64,000 nt of DNA, taken from contig CAVRUD010000005.1 of NCBI GenBank assembly GCA_963724285.1, forward strand, positions 186,001 through 250,000, in the 5' to 3' direction. The notes under the pieces were generated by a model. It did no database searches. It was given only the letters and a program-made list of their open reading frames with translations, and was not told the origin of the DNA. Below are positions 47,257-56,789 of the stretch, in pieces. Numbering within the stretch: the first letter of the stretch is position 1; each line of letters opens with the position of its first letter. This stretch comes from CAVRUD01 sp963724285. GTDB taxonomy: Bacteria; Chloroflexota; Chloroflexia; Thermomicrobiales; UBA6265. The position numbers and the translations under genes were made by a program.

Positions 47257-48021
47257 ATGCATGGCCTCCTGCCTCCCGACCAGAGAACTTCGGTCCCACG
47301 ACGCGTCCGCGCCCCTTGGTCATTTCGAGAACTCCTGGCCGTCATCGCCCTTGGGATCTTTTTCGCGATTGTGGTCATCATCCTCGGAGCCATCATCGTA
47401 GCGGCGCTTCCCACCGCCGTCGTGGACGAACTGAACTCCGAGACTACCCAGGTCGTTGCCTTCGGCTCCGCCTTTTACCTGAGCCTCGGGGCGGCGACCT
47501 GGCTGCTGATCGTCCGGCGGAAACGCCTCCCCTGGAGCAGTCTTGGATTCGTCCCAGTCACTCCCCGGATCCTCCTCACGATGGTTCCGGCCGGCTTTGG
47601 CCTGCTAATCTTGAATGCCCTGCTGTTGGCTCCCGTGTCGTTCCTACTCGGCCTTGGCAGCGAGGAGCGCGCGCAGGAGCAGCAGGAGTCGTTCTCACCG
47701 GACGGTTCGGGGTTTCCCGCCCTGGAGTACCTTGGGCTCTTTTTCCTCCTGGCGATCCTGGCGCCGCTCATCGAGGAGTTGCTGTTTCGCGGCCTGCTCT
47801 ATGGTTATCTACGTGGCCGAGCGGGAGTGGCGGTATCGGTCATCGTCTCCGCCCTCATTTTTGCGGTCCTGCACGTCGTGATCCCGCCACTTTTCGTTAT
47901 GGGGGCCATCATGGCGGTCCTCGCCGAGCGAAACCGGAGCCTGTGGCCGAGCATTGCCCTGCACGCCACCAACAACGGACTGATCGTCATCATCCTCGCG
48001 ATCAGCAGTCTTTCTGACTAA
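47257..48021 (+). CDS. CPBP-family intramembrane metalloprotease (CAAX-like)
   Basis: A 254-residue protein with about six membrane helices. The Abi/CPBP motifs are LIEELLFRGLLYGYLRGR (EExxxR), a His in AVLHVVIPPLF and HATNN near the end, forming the metal site of CAAX-protease-like enzymes. Roles include bacteriocin immunity or processing; the target is unknown. The ATG at 47257 is 1 bp after the MoaDE stop codon, so the two may be translated together. Confidence 0.85.
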   Translation: MHGLLPPDQRTSVPRRVRAPWSFRELLAVIALGIFFAIVVIILGAIIVAALPTAVVDELNSETTQVVAFGSAFYLSLGAATWLLIVRRKRLPWSSLGFVPVTPRILLTMVPAGFGLLILNALLLAPVSFLLGLGSEERAQEQQESFSPDGSGFPALEYLGLFFLLAILAPLIEELLFRGLLYGYLRGRAGVAVSVIVSALIFAVLHVVIPPLFVMGAIMAVLAERNRSLWPSIALHATNNGLIVIILAISSLSD

Positions 48022-48046
48022 ACGGCCCACGCCGGCAAACGACGCA

Positions 48047-48079
48047 CGAAGCCCGGGACCGTTTCGGTCCCGGGCTTCG
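48047..48079. terminator. bidirectional terminator
   Basis: A perfect 14-bp stem (CGAAGCCCGGGACC and its complement) with loop GTTTC. It lies between the protease gene and the convergent 99-residue gene, and can end both transcripts; on the plus side it is followed by the TTT-containing AATGTCTAAATTTTG. Confidence 0.85.
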
Positions 48080-48104
48080 AATGTCTAAATTTTGCGCCGA
48101 GCAG

Positions 48105-48404
48105 CTAGGCGGATAATGTTCCCTGGGAGCTCATCTCGGCGGCGTGCCGGGCCGGCGGCGGACCCGCGGCCACGTGGTCCCACCCCGAATTCGGTTCATC
48201 GTCGAGTTCGATATCAAGAATCAGCTCGCCAGTCGCCGGCACCCAGTGATTGGATCGGCTTCCAACGAGCGCCATCGTGTACCCCTCTGGGAGCCGCCCA
48301 CCGAGCGTCCCGCGGGTGTACATCCGCATCCCACCGTTGCATTCCACAATGAAGGCCGACGGTCCAGGGGCATTCAATCGATACCGGATCGCGCACGTTG
48401 ACAT
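48105..48404 (-). CDS. 99-residue hypothetical protein
   Basis: On the minus strand the ATG (complement of 48402-48404) follows AGAGAGGG. The protein begins MSTCAIRYRLNAPGPSAFIV. Its CNGGMRMYTRGTLGGRLPEG is followed by a beta-rich segment with WVPATGELILDIELDDEPN. Two Cys (residues 4 and 22) and several aromatic residues suggest a small beta domain. No family is recognised. It ends next to the terminator at 48047-48079, supporting a real gene. Confidence 0.55.
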   Translation of the reverse strand: MSTCAIRYRLNAPGPSAFIVECNGGMRMYTRGTLGGRLPEGYTMALVGSRSNHWVPATGELILDIELDDEPNSGWDHVAAGPPPARHAAEMSSQGTLSA

Positions 48405-48782
48405 ACAGTGCCCTCTCTGAAGGCAACACCGCCACCTTCAACGCATGACCCGTCGCACATTACATCCCAAGAACTACGATCCCCACGAGCACTGGAGGGA
48501 TTTTGGCTACCCGCCCAATGCGTTATGCGTAATGTACCACCTTTACCGCCAGAATCACCTCCACAACATCCCCATTTTGCGTGACCCAAGCGGCCTAGCC
48601 CGGGAAAACGAGACATGGCTTGGTGCTGGCTGCACAAACTCACGATTTCGGCTCCACACTTTCGCAACACTGGCTCCCGAACCTCATGACATCCCGTTGC
48701 TACAGTCGTATCGAGACAACAATTGGGGCATTCCCAAGTTGTTCCCGCTTGTTCTGGGTCGTTGATCGCTCGTAGGATTCAT
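48405..48782. other. lower-GC intergenic region
   Basis: About 380 bp of visibly lower GC than the rest, with a weak plus-strand ORF of 106 codons (48445-48765, MTRRTLHPKNYDPHEHW) that has no ribosome site, no recognisable domain and atypical amino-acid content. It probably carries the promoter of the response-regulator gene. Confidence 0.4.
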
Positions 48783-49610
48783 ATGTACACGTTTTCTGAT
48801 GACCGGCTTTCCGCGCCGCAACCCCTTGCCGGTGCGGGTGCCTTACCAGTCGTACGAGAGATGGCGGGCGCAATGGGACGCATTCTTGTGGTGGAAGACG
48901 AAGTCGATCTCAACGACCTCATCACCCGGCAACTGCGCCAGGACGGCCACGAGGTTTACCAGGCGTACGACGGCATCGCCGGTCTCAACCTGGCCGGCGC
49001 TATTGAACCCGACTTGCTTGTTCTGGATTGGATGCTGCCTAAGCTTGACGGCCTCGCCGTCGCCCGTAAGATCCGTGAGCGCCAGATCACCCCAATTCTC
49101 ATGCTGACCGCCAGGAGCGAAGAGACCGATATCGTCCTGGGCCTCGAAGTCGGGGCGGACGACTATTTGACCAAGCCCTTTCGGATGCGCGAGCTGCAAG
49201 CCCGGGTCCGGGCAATGCTGCGCCGGGTGACCCTTCTCCGTGACGAACACGGAAGCGAGAGTTCGTATGCCGGCGAGGACGAGCGTGTCGAATCGGGCGG
49301 GATCGAGATCAGCATCACGATGCGCACCGCGTCGGTGGGGGGTGAGGAGATCGATTTGACGCCGAAGGAGTTCGATCTCCTGACGCTGTTCGTCAGGCAT
49401 CCCGGACGGGCATTCAGCCGCGACTACCTGCTTGAGCGGATCTGGGGCGACGACACCTTCGTCACCGACCGCACGGTCGATAGCCACGTTCAGCGTCTGC
49501 GCAAGAAGATGGGAGACGAGGCCGAGGCGATCCGCACCGTCTGGGGGATTGGCTACAAGTTTCAACCGCGGGCGACCGGATCGCCGGCATCCGCCGTCGA
49601 GCATGGGTAG
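48783..49610 (+). CDS. OmpR-family response regulator
   Basis: A 275-residue two-component regulator. The receiver domain has RILVVEDEVDLNDLITRQL, the phospho-acceptor Asp in DLLVLDWMLPKLDGLAVA, and the Lys in DDYLTKPF. The C-terminal DNA-binding domain has LTPKEFDLLTLFVRHPGRAF and DRTVDSHVQRLRKKMGDEAE, typical of OmpR/PhoB. The ATG at 48783 has AGGA at 48775; a second possible ATG at 48873 gives MGRILVVEDE. The N-terminal extension of 30 residues is unusual. It is followed by its histidine kinase after 6 bp. Confidence 0.9.
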   Translation: MYTFSDDRLSAPQPLAGAGALPVVREMAGAMGRILVVEDEVDLNDLITRQLRQDGHEVYQAYDGIAGLNLAGAIEPDLLVLDWMLPKLDGLAVARKIRERQITPILMLTARSEETDIVLGLEVGADDYLTKPFRMRELQARVRAMLRRVTLLRDEHGSESSYAGEDERVESGGIEISITMRTASVGGEEIDLTPKEFDLLTLFVRHPGRAFSRDYLLERIWGDDTFVTDRTVDSHVQRLRKKMGDEAEAIRTVWGIGYKFQPRATGSPASAVEHG

Positions 49611-49616
49611 CGATCT

Positions 49617-51467
49617 ATGTCCCTAAACGGCCAGGACGCCCCTGGCGACGACGGCATCCGCCCAGCCGACGGCCATCCACCGGCATCGGACGTTGTCCAT
49701 GTGGACCAGTGGCCTCGCCAGGACGAACAACGGTCGAAGTGGCGCTTCTTGCTCATCTGGCCCATCGTCACCGCGTACCGGCGCAATGTCCGTCAGAACC
49801 TAAGCTGGCGGCTGGCCGGATCGCACCACAGCACCGTACTGCTCACCCTCGTCCTCATTGGGCTGCTTATCTTTGGACTCGCCGTAGGATTCACATTCCA
49901 CGAGAAGCCGATCCTCGAATCGCCAGACGAAGAAGCGCGAGTGGCAGCGACTGCCCTCCGCGAAAGCGGCCTCGACTCCCGCGCTGATCTGGAGGACGAG
50001 TTCACCACGGCTTACCTCCGATTCATGACGACCACCGCGTTCAATCGCGGTGACGATGGCATGGCACGAACAAATCTCGGCGCAGCCGACACCAAGACCG
50101 TCGACGAGTTGAGTGACGCATCGGCGATCTCGATCATCGACCCCAGCGGCATGGTGATCGCATCAAGTGACGATGATCTGGTCGGCACCGATGCGGCGAG
50201 AACAAGTCCCTTCGCGGCGGAAGTCGCCGCTGCCGCGACGGCGGAGCGCCCGGACGGGGACACGGTTCTGGAAGACCAGAGCCAATCACCGGCATTGACC
50301 TATGGCAGTTACCCTCTACGTGATGACTCTGGCCAAATCATCGCCGCCGTTGTCGTGGCGAAGGAGTCCGACCTCATTCCAGCGGGAAGCAACCTTCTGA
50401 TCGAGACGGCCATCGGCGTCATTGCGGGCGGACTGTTTTTCATCTTCCTCTTCAGCATCCCGGCGTTGCCGGCGGCGGCGTTCTTAGGAATCCGCCGCGC
50501 TCGGGCCATCAGCCGACCGATCAAGGAGCTCGCTCGCGCGGCCGGGCTGCTGGCGGCGGGCGATATGCGCGTTCGGGTCCAGATTGACGGCGAGGACGAA
50601 ATCGCCCACCTCGGCACCTCGTTCAACCGAATGGCCGACCGCCTGGAGGACTCGCTGGCGACCGAAGTCGCCGCCCGGGCCCGGGCCGAGCAACTGCTCG
50701 CGGCCAATCGCGACCTTGTCGCGAACGTCTCGCACGAGCTGCGCACACCGGTGGCGCTCATCCGCAGCCACCTCGAAGCGCTTGAAGACGACCCGAGCAA
50801 CGGCAACGAGTACACGAGGATCGCACTGCGCGAGACCGATCGGCTGGAGCATCTGGTCAACGACCTCTTCCAGTTGGTTCGCCTAGAAAACCACATCGTG
50901 AAACTGGATCGGGAGCCGATCGACGCGGCTTCGGCGGTGCGGGAGGCGGTTGAATCCCTGGTCGAGCCGACCCGGCGCACGGCTGGAATCACGATGAAAG
51001 CAATCATCGAACCGGGTGACCTCACCTGCCTCGGGGACCGGGCCCGGCTTGTTCAAGTCCTCCAGAACCTGATCCGCAACGCGATCCGGTTTACCCACGA
51101 GGGTGGCATCATCCTGGTCGGGGCGCGTCCCGACGGCAATCGAATCACCCTCTACGTGAAGGACACGGGGATTGGCATTGCCCCTGACGACCTACCGTTC
51201 GTCTTCGATCGCTTCTACCGGAGCGACCGCTCGCGCTCGCGCTCCGGTGGCGGGGCGGGGCTTGGGCTGGCCATTGCGAGGCAACTCGTCGACCAGATGG
51301 GCGGCGAGCTATCGGTGACGAGCGACGTTGGTGAGGGTTCAACCTTCACTATCAGCTTGAGCCGGGCACGCGCCGACTCAAGCCCGGCCAAGGCCTCTAC
51401 GGACACGGCCGTGACCGAGGTCGAGGTCCCGAGGCAGGCTGGCGCGGCCGCTACGAGCGCTTCATGA
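49617..51467 (+). CDS. membrane-bound sensor histidine kinase
   Basis: A 616-residue kinase. It has an N-terminal membrane helix (about 65-87, TVLLTLVLIGLLIFGLAVGF), an extracytoplasmic sensor of about 170 residues containing a PAS-like/CACHE-like stretch (AISIIDPSGMVIASSDDDLV), and a second membrane helix (ETAIGVIAGGLFFIFLFSIP). HAMP follows (RPIKELARAAGLLAAGDM-like), then HisKA with NVSHELRTPVALIRSHLEAL and HATPase_c with the N-box LIRNAIRFTHEGG and G-boxes DTGIGIAPDDLPFVFD and GLGLAIARQL. It pairs with the OmpR-type regulator just upstream. The gene ends 17 bp inside the end of the convergent MqnA-like gene. Confidence 0.92.
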   Translation: MSLNGQDAPGDDGIRPADGHPPASDVVHVDQWPRQDEQRSKWRFLLIWPIVTAYRRNVRQNLSWRLAGSHHSTVLLTLVLIGLLIFGLAVGFTFHEKPILESPDEEARVAATALRESGLDSRADLEDEFTTAYLRFMTTTAFNRGDDGMARTNLGAADTKTVDELSDASAISIIDPSGMVIASSDDDLVGTDAARTSPFAAEVAAAATAERPDGDTVLEDQSQSPALTYGSYPLRDDSGQIIAAVVVAKESDLIPAGSNLLIETAIGVIAGGLFFIFLFSIPALPAAAFLGIRRARAISRPIKELARAAGLLAAGDMRVRVQIDGEDEIAHLGTSFNRMADRLEDSLATEVAARARAEQLLAANRDLVANVSHELRTPVALIRSHLEALEDDPSNGNEYTRIALRETDRLEHLVNDLFQLVRLENHIVKLDREPIDAASAVREAVESLVEPTRRTAGITMKAIIEPGDLTCLGDRARLVQVLQNLIRNAIRFTHEGGIILVGARPDGNRITLYVKDTGIGIAPDDLPFVFDRFYRSDRSRSRSGGGAGLGLAIARQLVDQMGGELSVTSDVGEGSTFTISLSRARADSSPAKASTDTAVTEVEVPRQAGAAATSAS

Positions 51468-52233
51468 AGGTGACTTTGCCAATCGCCGGATAGGTCGAGC
51501 CGGGGATGCCTCGCTGCAGCAAAAGCTGGGCAGACCGCTGATCGTCGTCATCCAATTCGAACGTGTAGGCGTTCTGCATTTCGGCCAGGCGATCCCGGTC
51601 AAGGCCAAACGGTTGCGAGATCTCGCGGCGCAGCTCGCGCCGCCGCTCGTGGCCCATCGCAACCAGCCCCTTGAGGAAATCGACCACCGGTGTGACAGCC
51701 GGACGGTCCGCATCCCGCGGCGCGACCAGCACATGATCAACTGCCCTGCTGCCGGTAAGAATCACCCAGGCCCGGCAAAGGTCTTCGCTAAATCCGGTTT
51801 CCGGCGGTTGCACGGCCAGCGGTCCCGAGACGATCACGACCTCGGCCGGTTCGTCCCCAGATCGTGACCAGGACGACGCGTGGATGCCGTAAAACGCGCG
51901 CAAGGTTGCCCTGGCCAGGATTTCACCGGCACCGTCGATGTCAACCAGGCGAACCGGGGTGATGCCGATCCCATCCGGGCGGACCGGACAGCGCATGGCG
52001 ACCAGGCCGGAATTGCCGGCGACGACCGCCACATCCGGCACAATCTGGTGGGTCTCCTGAAGCCAGGCATACTCCGCCAGGGGAACCAAGCCTGCGTCGT
52101 CAGCACCGATGTCTCGTCCGGTCAGGCCCTCCGTCGCGGTCACAGCGAGGTCCGCCGGGGCTTCCTCCCAGTCGGCGACGAAGGGATGGACCACCGGGGC
52201 GGTGATGAACGTGTTGTCGAGGAGAAGTCGCAC
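51451..52233 (-). CDS. MqnA/MqnD-like family protein
   Basis: A 260-residue protein with the pattern of the menaquinone-futalosine enzymes MqnA and MqnD, which share a periplasmic-binding fold. The segment VRLLLDNTFITAPVVHPFV, then ADDAGLVPLAEYAWLQETHQ, IVPDVAVVAGNSGLVAMRCP and VDIDGAGEILARATLRAFYG corresponds to the strand/helix order of MqnA. Sequence identity looks low, so a different role (for example substrate binding) is possible. The GTG (complement of 52231-52233) follows GAGGG. The gene follows fdhD by 28 bp, so it is co-transcribed with it, unusual for menaquinone enzymes. Confidence 0.55.
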   Translation of the reverse strand: MRLLLDNTFITAPVVHPFVADWEEAPADLAVTATEGLTGRDIGADDAGLVPLAEYAWLQETHQIVPDVAVVAGNSGLVAMRCPVRPDGIGITPVRLVDIDGAGEILARATLRAFYGIHASSWSRSGDEPAEVVIVSGPLAVQPPETGFSEDLCRAWVILTGSRAVDHVLVAPRDADRPAVTPVVDFLKGLVAMGHERRRELRREISQPFGLDRDRLAEMQNAYTFELDDDDQRSAQLLLQRGIPGSTYPAIGKVTFMKRS

Positions 52234-52261
52234 GGCGCCCTCAGTTCGGTCTGTGAAACAG

Positions 52262-53161
52262 TTATGCGGTCTTGCCTTCAGCCGGCGCCGCCTCGACGAC
52301 AATTCGTTCCATGCCCGAATAGACGTTGAATCGCTCGCCCCGGACGAAACCCACGAGCGTCATCCCGAATTCGAGGGCGGCGTCGACCGCCAAGCTGCTC
52401 GGGGCAGACACGGCCGCCAGGACCGGCACACCGGCGGCGAGGCACTTCTGGGTGATTTCGAACCCGGCTCGGCCACTGACGACCATCACCGCGTTGCGCA
52501 ACGGGAGTTTGCCCTCGAGCATGGCCCAACCGATGACCTTGTCGACGGCGTTATGTCGCCCGACATCTTCCCGCACCGCTAGGACCTCGCCGGCGGGGGT
52601 GCACAGAGCGGCAGCGTGCAGGCCGCCGGTCGCATCGAACAGTTTCTGTCGCTTCCGCACTCTTTCGGGAAGCCCGCTCAGCACCGATGCTGCGACCCTG
52701 AACCCAGGCGGAATCTTGGTCAGTCCCTTGTCCGAGAGGGCATCGAGATTGGCCTGACCACAGATGCCACAGGCGCTGCTCATGACAAACGGCCGCTCAC
52801 TGATTTCGGCGATGCCGGGCGCATGGGGCCGCAGGTTCACCGATATCACGTTGTACTCTTGCTCTCCGACCCCTCCATCGCCCACACAGTAGGAAAGCTG
52901 CTCGATATCGTAGCGATCCCGCACGATGCCTTCGGAGAAGAGGAATCCGGCCGCGAGTTCGAAGTCCGCCCCAGGCGTGCGCATCGTGATCGCCACGTCG
53001 CGCACATCGCTCCCGGACTGGACCCGGATCGCCAGCGGCTCTTCGGTCGCCAGGGTATCGCGACGCGAGGAGGCCCGCCCTCTCTCAACCACCTGAACGC
53101 GGACAGACGCCTTACTGCCGCGCCTTACTCCCCTGCCGGTGCGGTCGAGCGAGCCAACCAT
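52262..53161 (-). CDS. fdhD: formate dehydrogenase sulfur-carrier protein FdhD
   Basis: FdhD carries sulfur from a cysteine desulfurase to the molybdenum cofactor of formate dehydrogenases. The family has a conserved cysteine pair, here in SSACGICGQANLDALS. Other motifs are EEPLAIRVQSG, MRTPGADFELAAGFLFSEGI, AREDVGRHNAVDKVIGWAML-like (here VREDVGRHNAVDKVIGWAML) and SGRAGFEITQKCLAAGVPVL. The ATG at complement 53159-53161 lies one base after the stop codon of the molybdoenzyme, so the two are translationally coupled. Confidence 0.92.
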   Translation of the reverse strand: MVGSLDRTGRGVRRGSKASVRVQVVERGRASSRRDTLATEEPLAIRVQSGSDVRDVAITMRTPGADFELAAGFLFSEGIVRDRYDIEQLSYCVGDGGVGEQEYNVISVNLRPHAPGIAEISERPFVMSSACGICGQANLDALSDKGLTKIPPGFRVAASVLSGLPERVRKRQKLFDATGGLHAAALCTPAGEVLAVREDVGRHNAVDKVIGWAMLEGKLPLRNAVMVVSGRAGFEITQKCLAAGVPVLAAVSAPSSLAVDAALEFGMTLVGFVRGERFNVYSGMERIVVEAAPAEGKTA

Positions 53162-53162
53162 C

Positions 53163-55470
53163 TCAAGACACCGCCAGCGGTTCAGGAGCATGAACCGGAT
53201 ACTCCACCTGCGCTCCACCGGGCGTAATCCGCTCGACCCGGACAAAGGCGTTGAAGTCGGGCACGTGGGATTCGGGGGAGCGCTTGCCATGGTCGAGAAG
53301 CACGTTGCCTTCTGGCCAGTGGACCTGCAGATTCCGCCGTGTAACCGGTGCGACGAAGACGCGGCCCTCGTACTCCCCGTGCTGGCTTACCAGCCGGATG
53401 GGATCGCCGTTCCGCACCTGGAGGTCGGCCGCATCGGCGGCGTTCATCAACACCGCCTCGCGGAGGGCGCCGGTGACCGAGTCCTTGGCCTCCTGGACCA
53501 TCGTGTTGAACTGCTTCCCACGCCGGGTAGCGACGGCGAACATCCCGTCGGGGATCGCGGCCCGTGGCAGCGGCACGGCGGTAAACCGTGCCTTGCCGTC
53601 CGTCGTGGCAAAGTGCCAGCCGGCACACAGATGCTCCCCGCCGTACTGAACCTGGTCTCCGGTCTTGCGGAGCGTTTCGATGCCCGCGTAGAACGGCACG
53701 ACCCGAGCAATCTCCTCGCGCAATTCCTGGGTGCCTGTGAGGCGCGAGACGATCGGCTAGGTCTGGGCGAACCCGGCGGGCGAGGTCGAAGAAGACCTCC
53801 CATTCCGGCCGAGCCTCGCCAATGCGCCGGCCTTCGATCTCTGGGCTGAACATGATTCGCCGCTCGGTCGACGTCTGGGTGATGCCGCCCGGGATCTCGT
53901 AGCGCGTGGTGGCCGGTAGAAGAACGACGACATCAGCCGGATCGACCAGCATTTGGCTTGAAAGTACGATGTCCTGATGAACGCGGACGGGCACCGTCGA
54001 CAGGGCTTTGTCGACGTAGCCAGGGTCCGGCAGCGCTTCGAGGAAATTGCCTCCGGAGGAATAGAGGACATCGAGGTTGCCGTCGTGGGCCGCGTCGATC
54101 ATCTCGGGCGCGGTCTTCCCGGGAGTTGACGGGACCGCAAACCCCCATTCCTTGCTCAGGATGGCGGCGCTCTCTGCCGAAACTGGAACGCCGCCCGGGA
54201 AGACCGTCGCGTAAGCGCCCATCTCGGCGCCGCCCTGGACGCCGGAGTGCCCCCGAATCGGCATCAAGCCACACCGCTCGCGGCCGACAAAACCCCGGGT
54301 GAGGGCCAGATTGACGATTGCCCGGACACCGTCCTCGCCAAAGGCGTGTTGGGTCACGCCCATGCTCCAGACGAAGACCGCTGTCTTCGCCGTGCCGATC
54401 ATCTCGCCGAACGCCCGCATGGCGGGCTCGGAGGCCCCGCACAGATCTGTCAGCTCTTCCCAAGACTGTCCTTCGACGGTTGCGCGGGCGATCCCGACGT
54501 CCCTGGTGTGGGCCCCGAGAAAATCGTGGTCGAGGAGGTCGCGCTCGAACATGTGTTTGAGGGCGCCGTTCAGGAAAGCGACATCCCCTCCGGTATTGAC
54601 CAGGAAGGTTTCGTCGGCCAACTTCGTCCCGAACAGAGCGCTTTCCGCGACCGACGGAATCCAGTACCGCTCCATGCCGGGCTCGCGGTAGGTGTTGACG
54701 AGCACGATTTTCGTCCCGGCCCGCTTAGCGTAATACATGTACTTCGTGGTAACCGGCTGATTGTTGGCGGGGTTGGCGCCGATGAAGACGAGGACGTCAG
54801 TGCCGATCCAGTCGCCATACGAGCAGGTGGTCGCGCCGGCGCCGATCGTCTGCTTGAGCGCGATCGTGCTCGGGGAATGGCAAATCCGGGCGGCGTTGTC
54901 GACCGAATTGGTCCCCATTGCCCGAACGGCCTTCTGGGCGGCGTAGTAGGTCTCGTTCGGGGTGCCCCGGCTGGTGAGGTAGAACCCGAGACGGTCTGGA
55001 TGGGAAGCCCGAATTCGGCCGGCAATCAGGTTCAGGGCGTCATCCCAAGACACCCGCGAGAATCCGGGTTCGCCACGCCTACGCACCATCGGGTACGGCA
55101 GGCGGCCGAGCCCGCGCAACTCCGCGCTCGACGTTCCGCGCAGTGACGCAACGTCGCTGAGAACACGTGGATCGAGCGCAGGCATCGTGTTGAGCCGGAG
55201 CAGGCGCAGGCGAATGTTGCAGAGATGAACGCCGTCCATTGTCCAGTCGTGCAGTCCCGCGACGCCCAGGGCGCACCCGTCGCATACACCCTGGTTAAGG
55301 ATCCGCCAGGCAAAGCCCGCCTCATCGCGGTTTTCCCACAGTGCCCGGGAAATCTCCTTGAAATTGTTGGGATGTTGCTCGCCAATCCCGAACGGTTTGC
55401 GACTGGCCCAAAGGGAAGGATCCCAACCTTTGCCCACGCGCTCCATATGCGGCCGACGCGTCTTTGCCAT
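53163..55470 (-). CDS. YdeP-like molybdopterin oxidoreductase; one frame break
   Basis: A large catalytic subunit of the FdhF/YdeP group, 768 residues after correction. The N-terminus has NQGVCDGCALGVAGLHDWT, a short Cys motif in place of the usual four-Cys Fe-S site. Motifs include SWDDALNLIAGRIRASHPDR, FYLTSRGTPNETYYAAQKAV, RICHSPSTIALKQTIGAGAT (candidate Mo ligand or substrate region) and FIGANPANNQPVTTKYM. Then MPIRGHSGVQGGAEMG and the C-terminal cofactor-binding domain (LVSQHGEYEGRVFVAPV). One base dropped at about 53739-53745 joins the halves at ADRLA/LTGTQELREEIAR. ATG at complement 55468-55470. Confidence 0.85.
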
Positions 55471-55549
55471 CGTGTGAACCCCGATCAGGTCCCGGGTGCT
55501 CGCCGTCCCGGCAAACCCATTCAAGTCGCACGATAACAGAGTTCTGGCA

Positions 55550-56458
55550 TCAATGACCGCACGAAGCTTCTGGAGTAGAACCATCGGGCTGGGCACCGGT
55601 AGGAGGCGCCAACGCCAGCACCATCGGCCGGAGTGCAACCATCAGGACCTGAATGCGTCCGCGCAGCCCCTGAGCACCGGCCATTTCCCCGCCGGTGCTC
55701 GCGGGCATGAACAGCGCCAGTACGCCCTCGTTTCGGCGGAGTCCAGCCGCTTCGCGCTCGATCCACTCGCAGGCAAAGGTCAATGCCAACAGGAGCGCGA
55801 GGCCGAGGGCGTATGCGCCACCGACATCCGACGGCCAGTGGGCGCCGCTCCACACCCGATCGAATCCGGACAGGACAATGACAACCGCGCAGACAGCCCT
55901 GATCAGCCAGCGAACCGGCGCGAATCTGATCCGGTCGCCGGCCACGTACCAGATAAACCCGTACAGCAGCATCGCGCCGACAACGTGGCCGCTGGGGAAC
56001 GACCGATCTTCGAAGTTCTGGCTCACGTGACGCAACTCTTCGAGGTGCGGCCGGGTGCGGTGGATCAAGACGCGCGAAATCGTCTCGTTGACGACACCGC
56101 CGATCGGGATGGCCAGGACCCCGAGCACCGGCAGCCGCCAGCGCAGCAGGGTGAAGACCACCAACGTTGCGCCCCAAGCAAATACGGCGCCAGGCGAATC
56201 GGTGAGACGCTCAAAGATCTCTAGCCTTGGCCCAAGCTGCTCGAAGTCGAGGCGCTGCACGAACTTCATCGTGGCGAGATCGAGGGCTCCCGGAAACCGT
56301 ACGGCAGCGTCTATGGCGAAGCAGGTAAAGAGCGCGAGCGAGCCGAGCAGGACCCGGAATCGACGGGAATCCGCTACTTGCGGTCCGGTGCACCGGACGG
56401 CTCGCTGCCGGCTAAGGGACTTCCAGAGATGAACGGAAGAGGTGCGGAAAGCGGCCAT
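55550..56458 (-). CDS. PAP2-family phosphatase (undecaprenyl-PP phosphatase-like)
   Basis: A 302-residue membrane protein with about six helices. The three catalytic motifs of acid-phosphatase type 2 are RVLIHRTRPHLEEL (KxxxxxxRP-like, with R in place of K), RSFPSGHVVGAMLL (PSGH) and SGFDRVWSGAHWPSDV (SRxxxxxH-like). Membrane members with this pattern dephosphorylate undecaprenyl diphosphate or lipid phosphates. It stands alone and is divergent from rpsB, about 330 bp apart. ATG at complement 56456-56458. Confidence 0.85.
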   Translation of the reverse strand: MAAFRTSSVHLWKSLSRQRAVRCTGPQVADSRRFRVLLGSLALFTCFAIDAAVRFPGALDLATMKFVQRLDFEQLGPRLEIFERLTDSPGAVFAWGATLVVFTLLRWRLPVLGVLAIPIGGVVNETISRVLIHRTRPHLEELRHVSQNFEDRSFPSGHVVGAMLLYGFIWYVAGDRIRFAPVRWLIRAVCAVVIVLSGFDRVWSGAHWPSDVGGAYALGLALLLALTFACEWIEREAAGLRRNEGVLALFMPASTGGEMAGAQGLRGRIQVLMVALRPMVLALAPPTGAQPDGSTPEASCGH

Positions 56459-56646
56459 GCCAACGGCCCTCGTGGGTTGCCGGCGCCCGGGCGGGAATGG
56501 ATCCCGCCTGTCTGTCCCGTCGCCAAGGTGGATCTGACAATTTCACCGCACCAGACCCCGATAGTCCAGGGTCACTCGGATGCCACCATTGGGTCCATTC
56601 GTGCCTCAATCGCCCGAAATTTGTGGGAAGTGTTGCCGCCGAGTGC

Positions 56647-56652
56647 TATACT
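56647..56652 (+). promoter_or_regulatory. candidate -10 box for rpsB
   Basis: TATACT about 137 bases before the rpsB start codon. The best -35 candidate, TTGTGG at 56621, is 20 bases away, so the pair is not convincing. The long leader leaves room for ribosomal-protein autoregulation, but I see no clear S2-binding motif. Confidence 0.4.
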
Positions 56653-56789
56653 TTCCGTCGGCTCAGCGCATGCTGGGCCATTATTCTGCACGCGCCCGGA
56701 CTGGGGGCGAGGTGCCGGCGGCGGGAAATCCGACCGACGGTCCGCACCCGGGATGAACGGCGCGGAAGCCAACCATACCGGAGGAATGA

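Noticed and set aside
48445..48765. 106-codon plus-strand ORF starting MTRRTLHPKNYDPHEHW
   Set aside because: No ribosome-binding site, no domain and unusual amino-acid content in a low-GC stretch; more likely untranslated.
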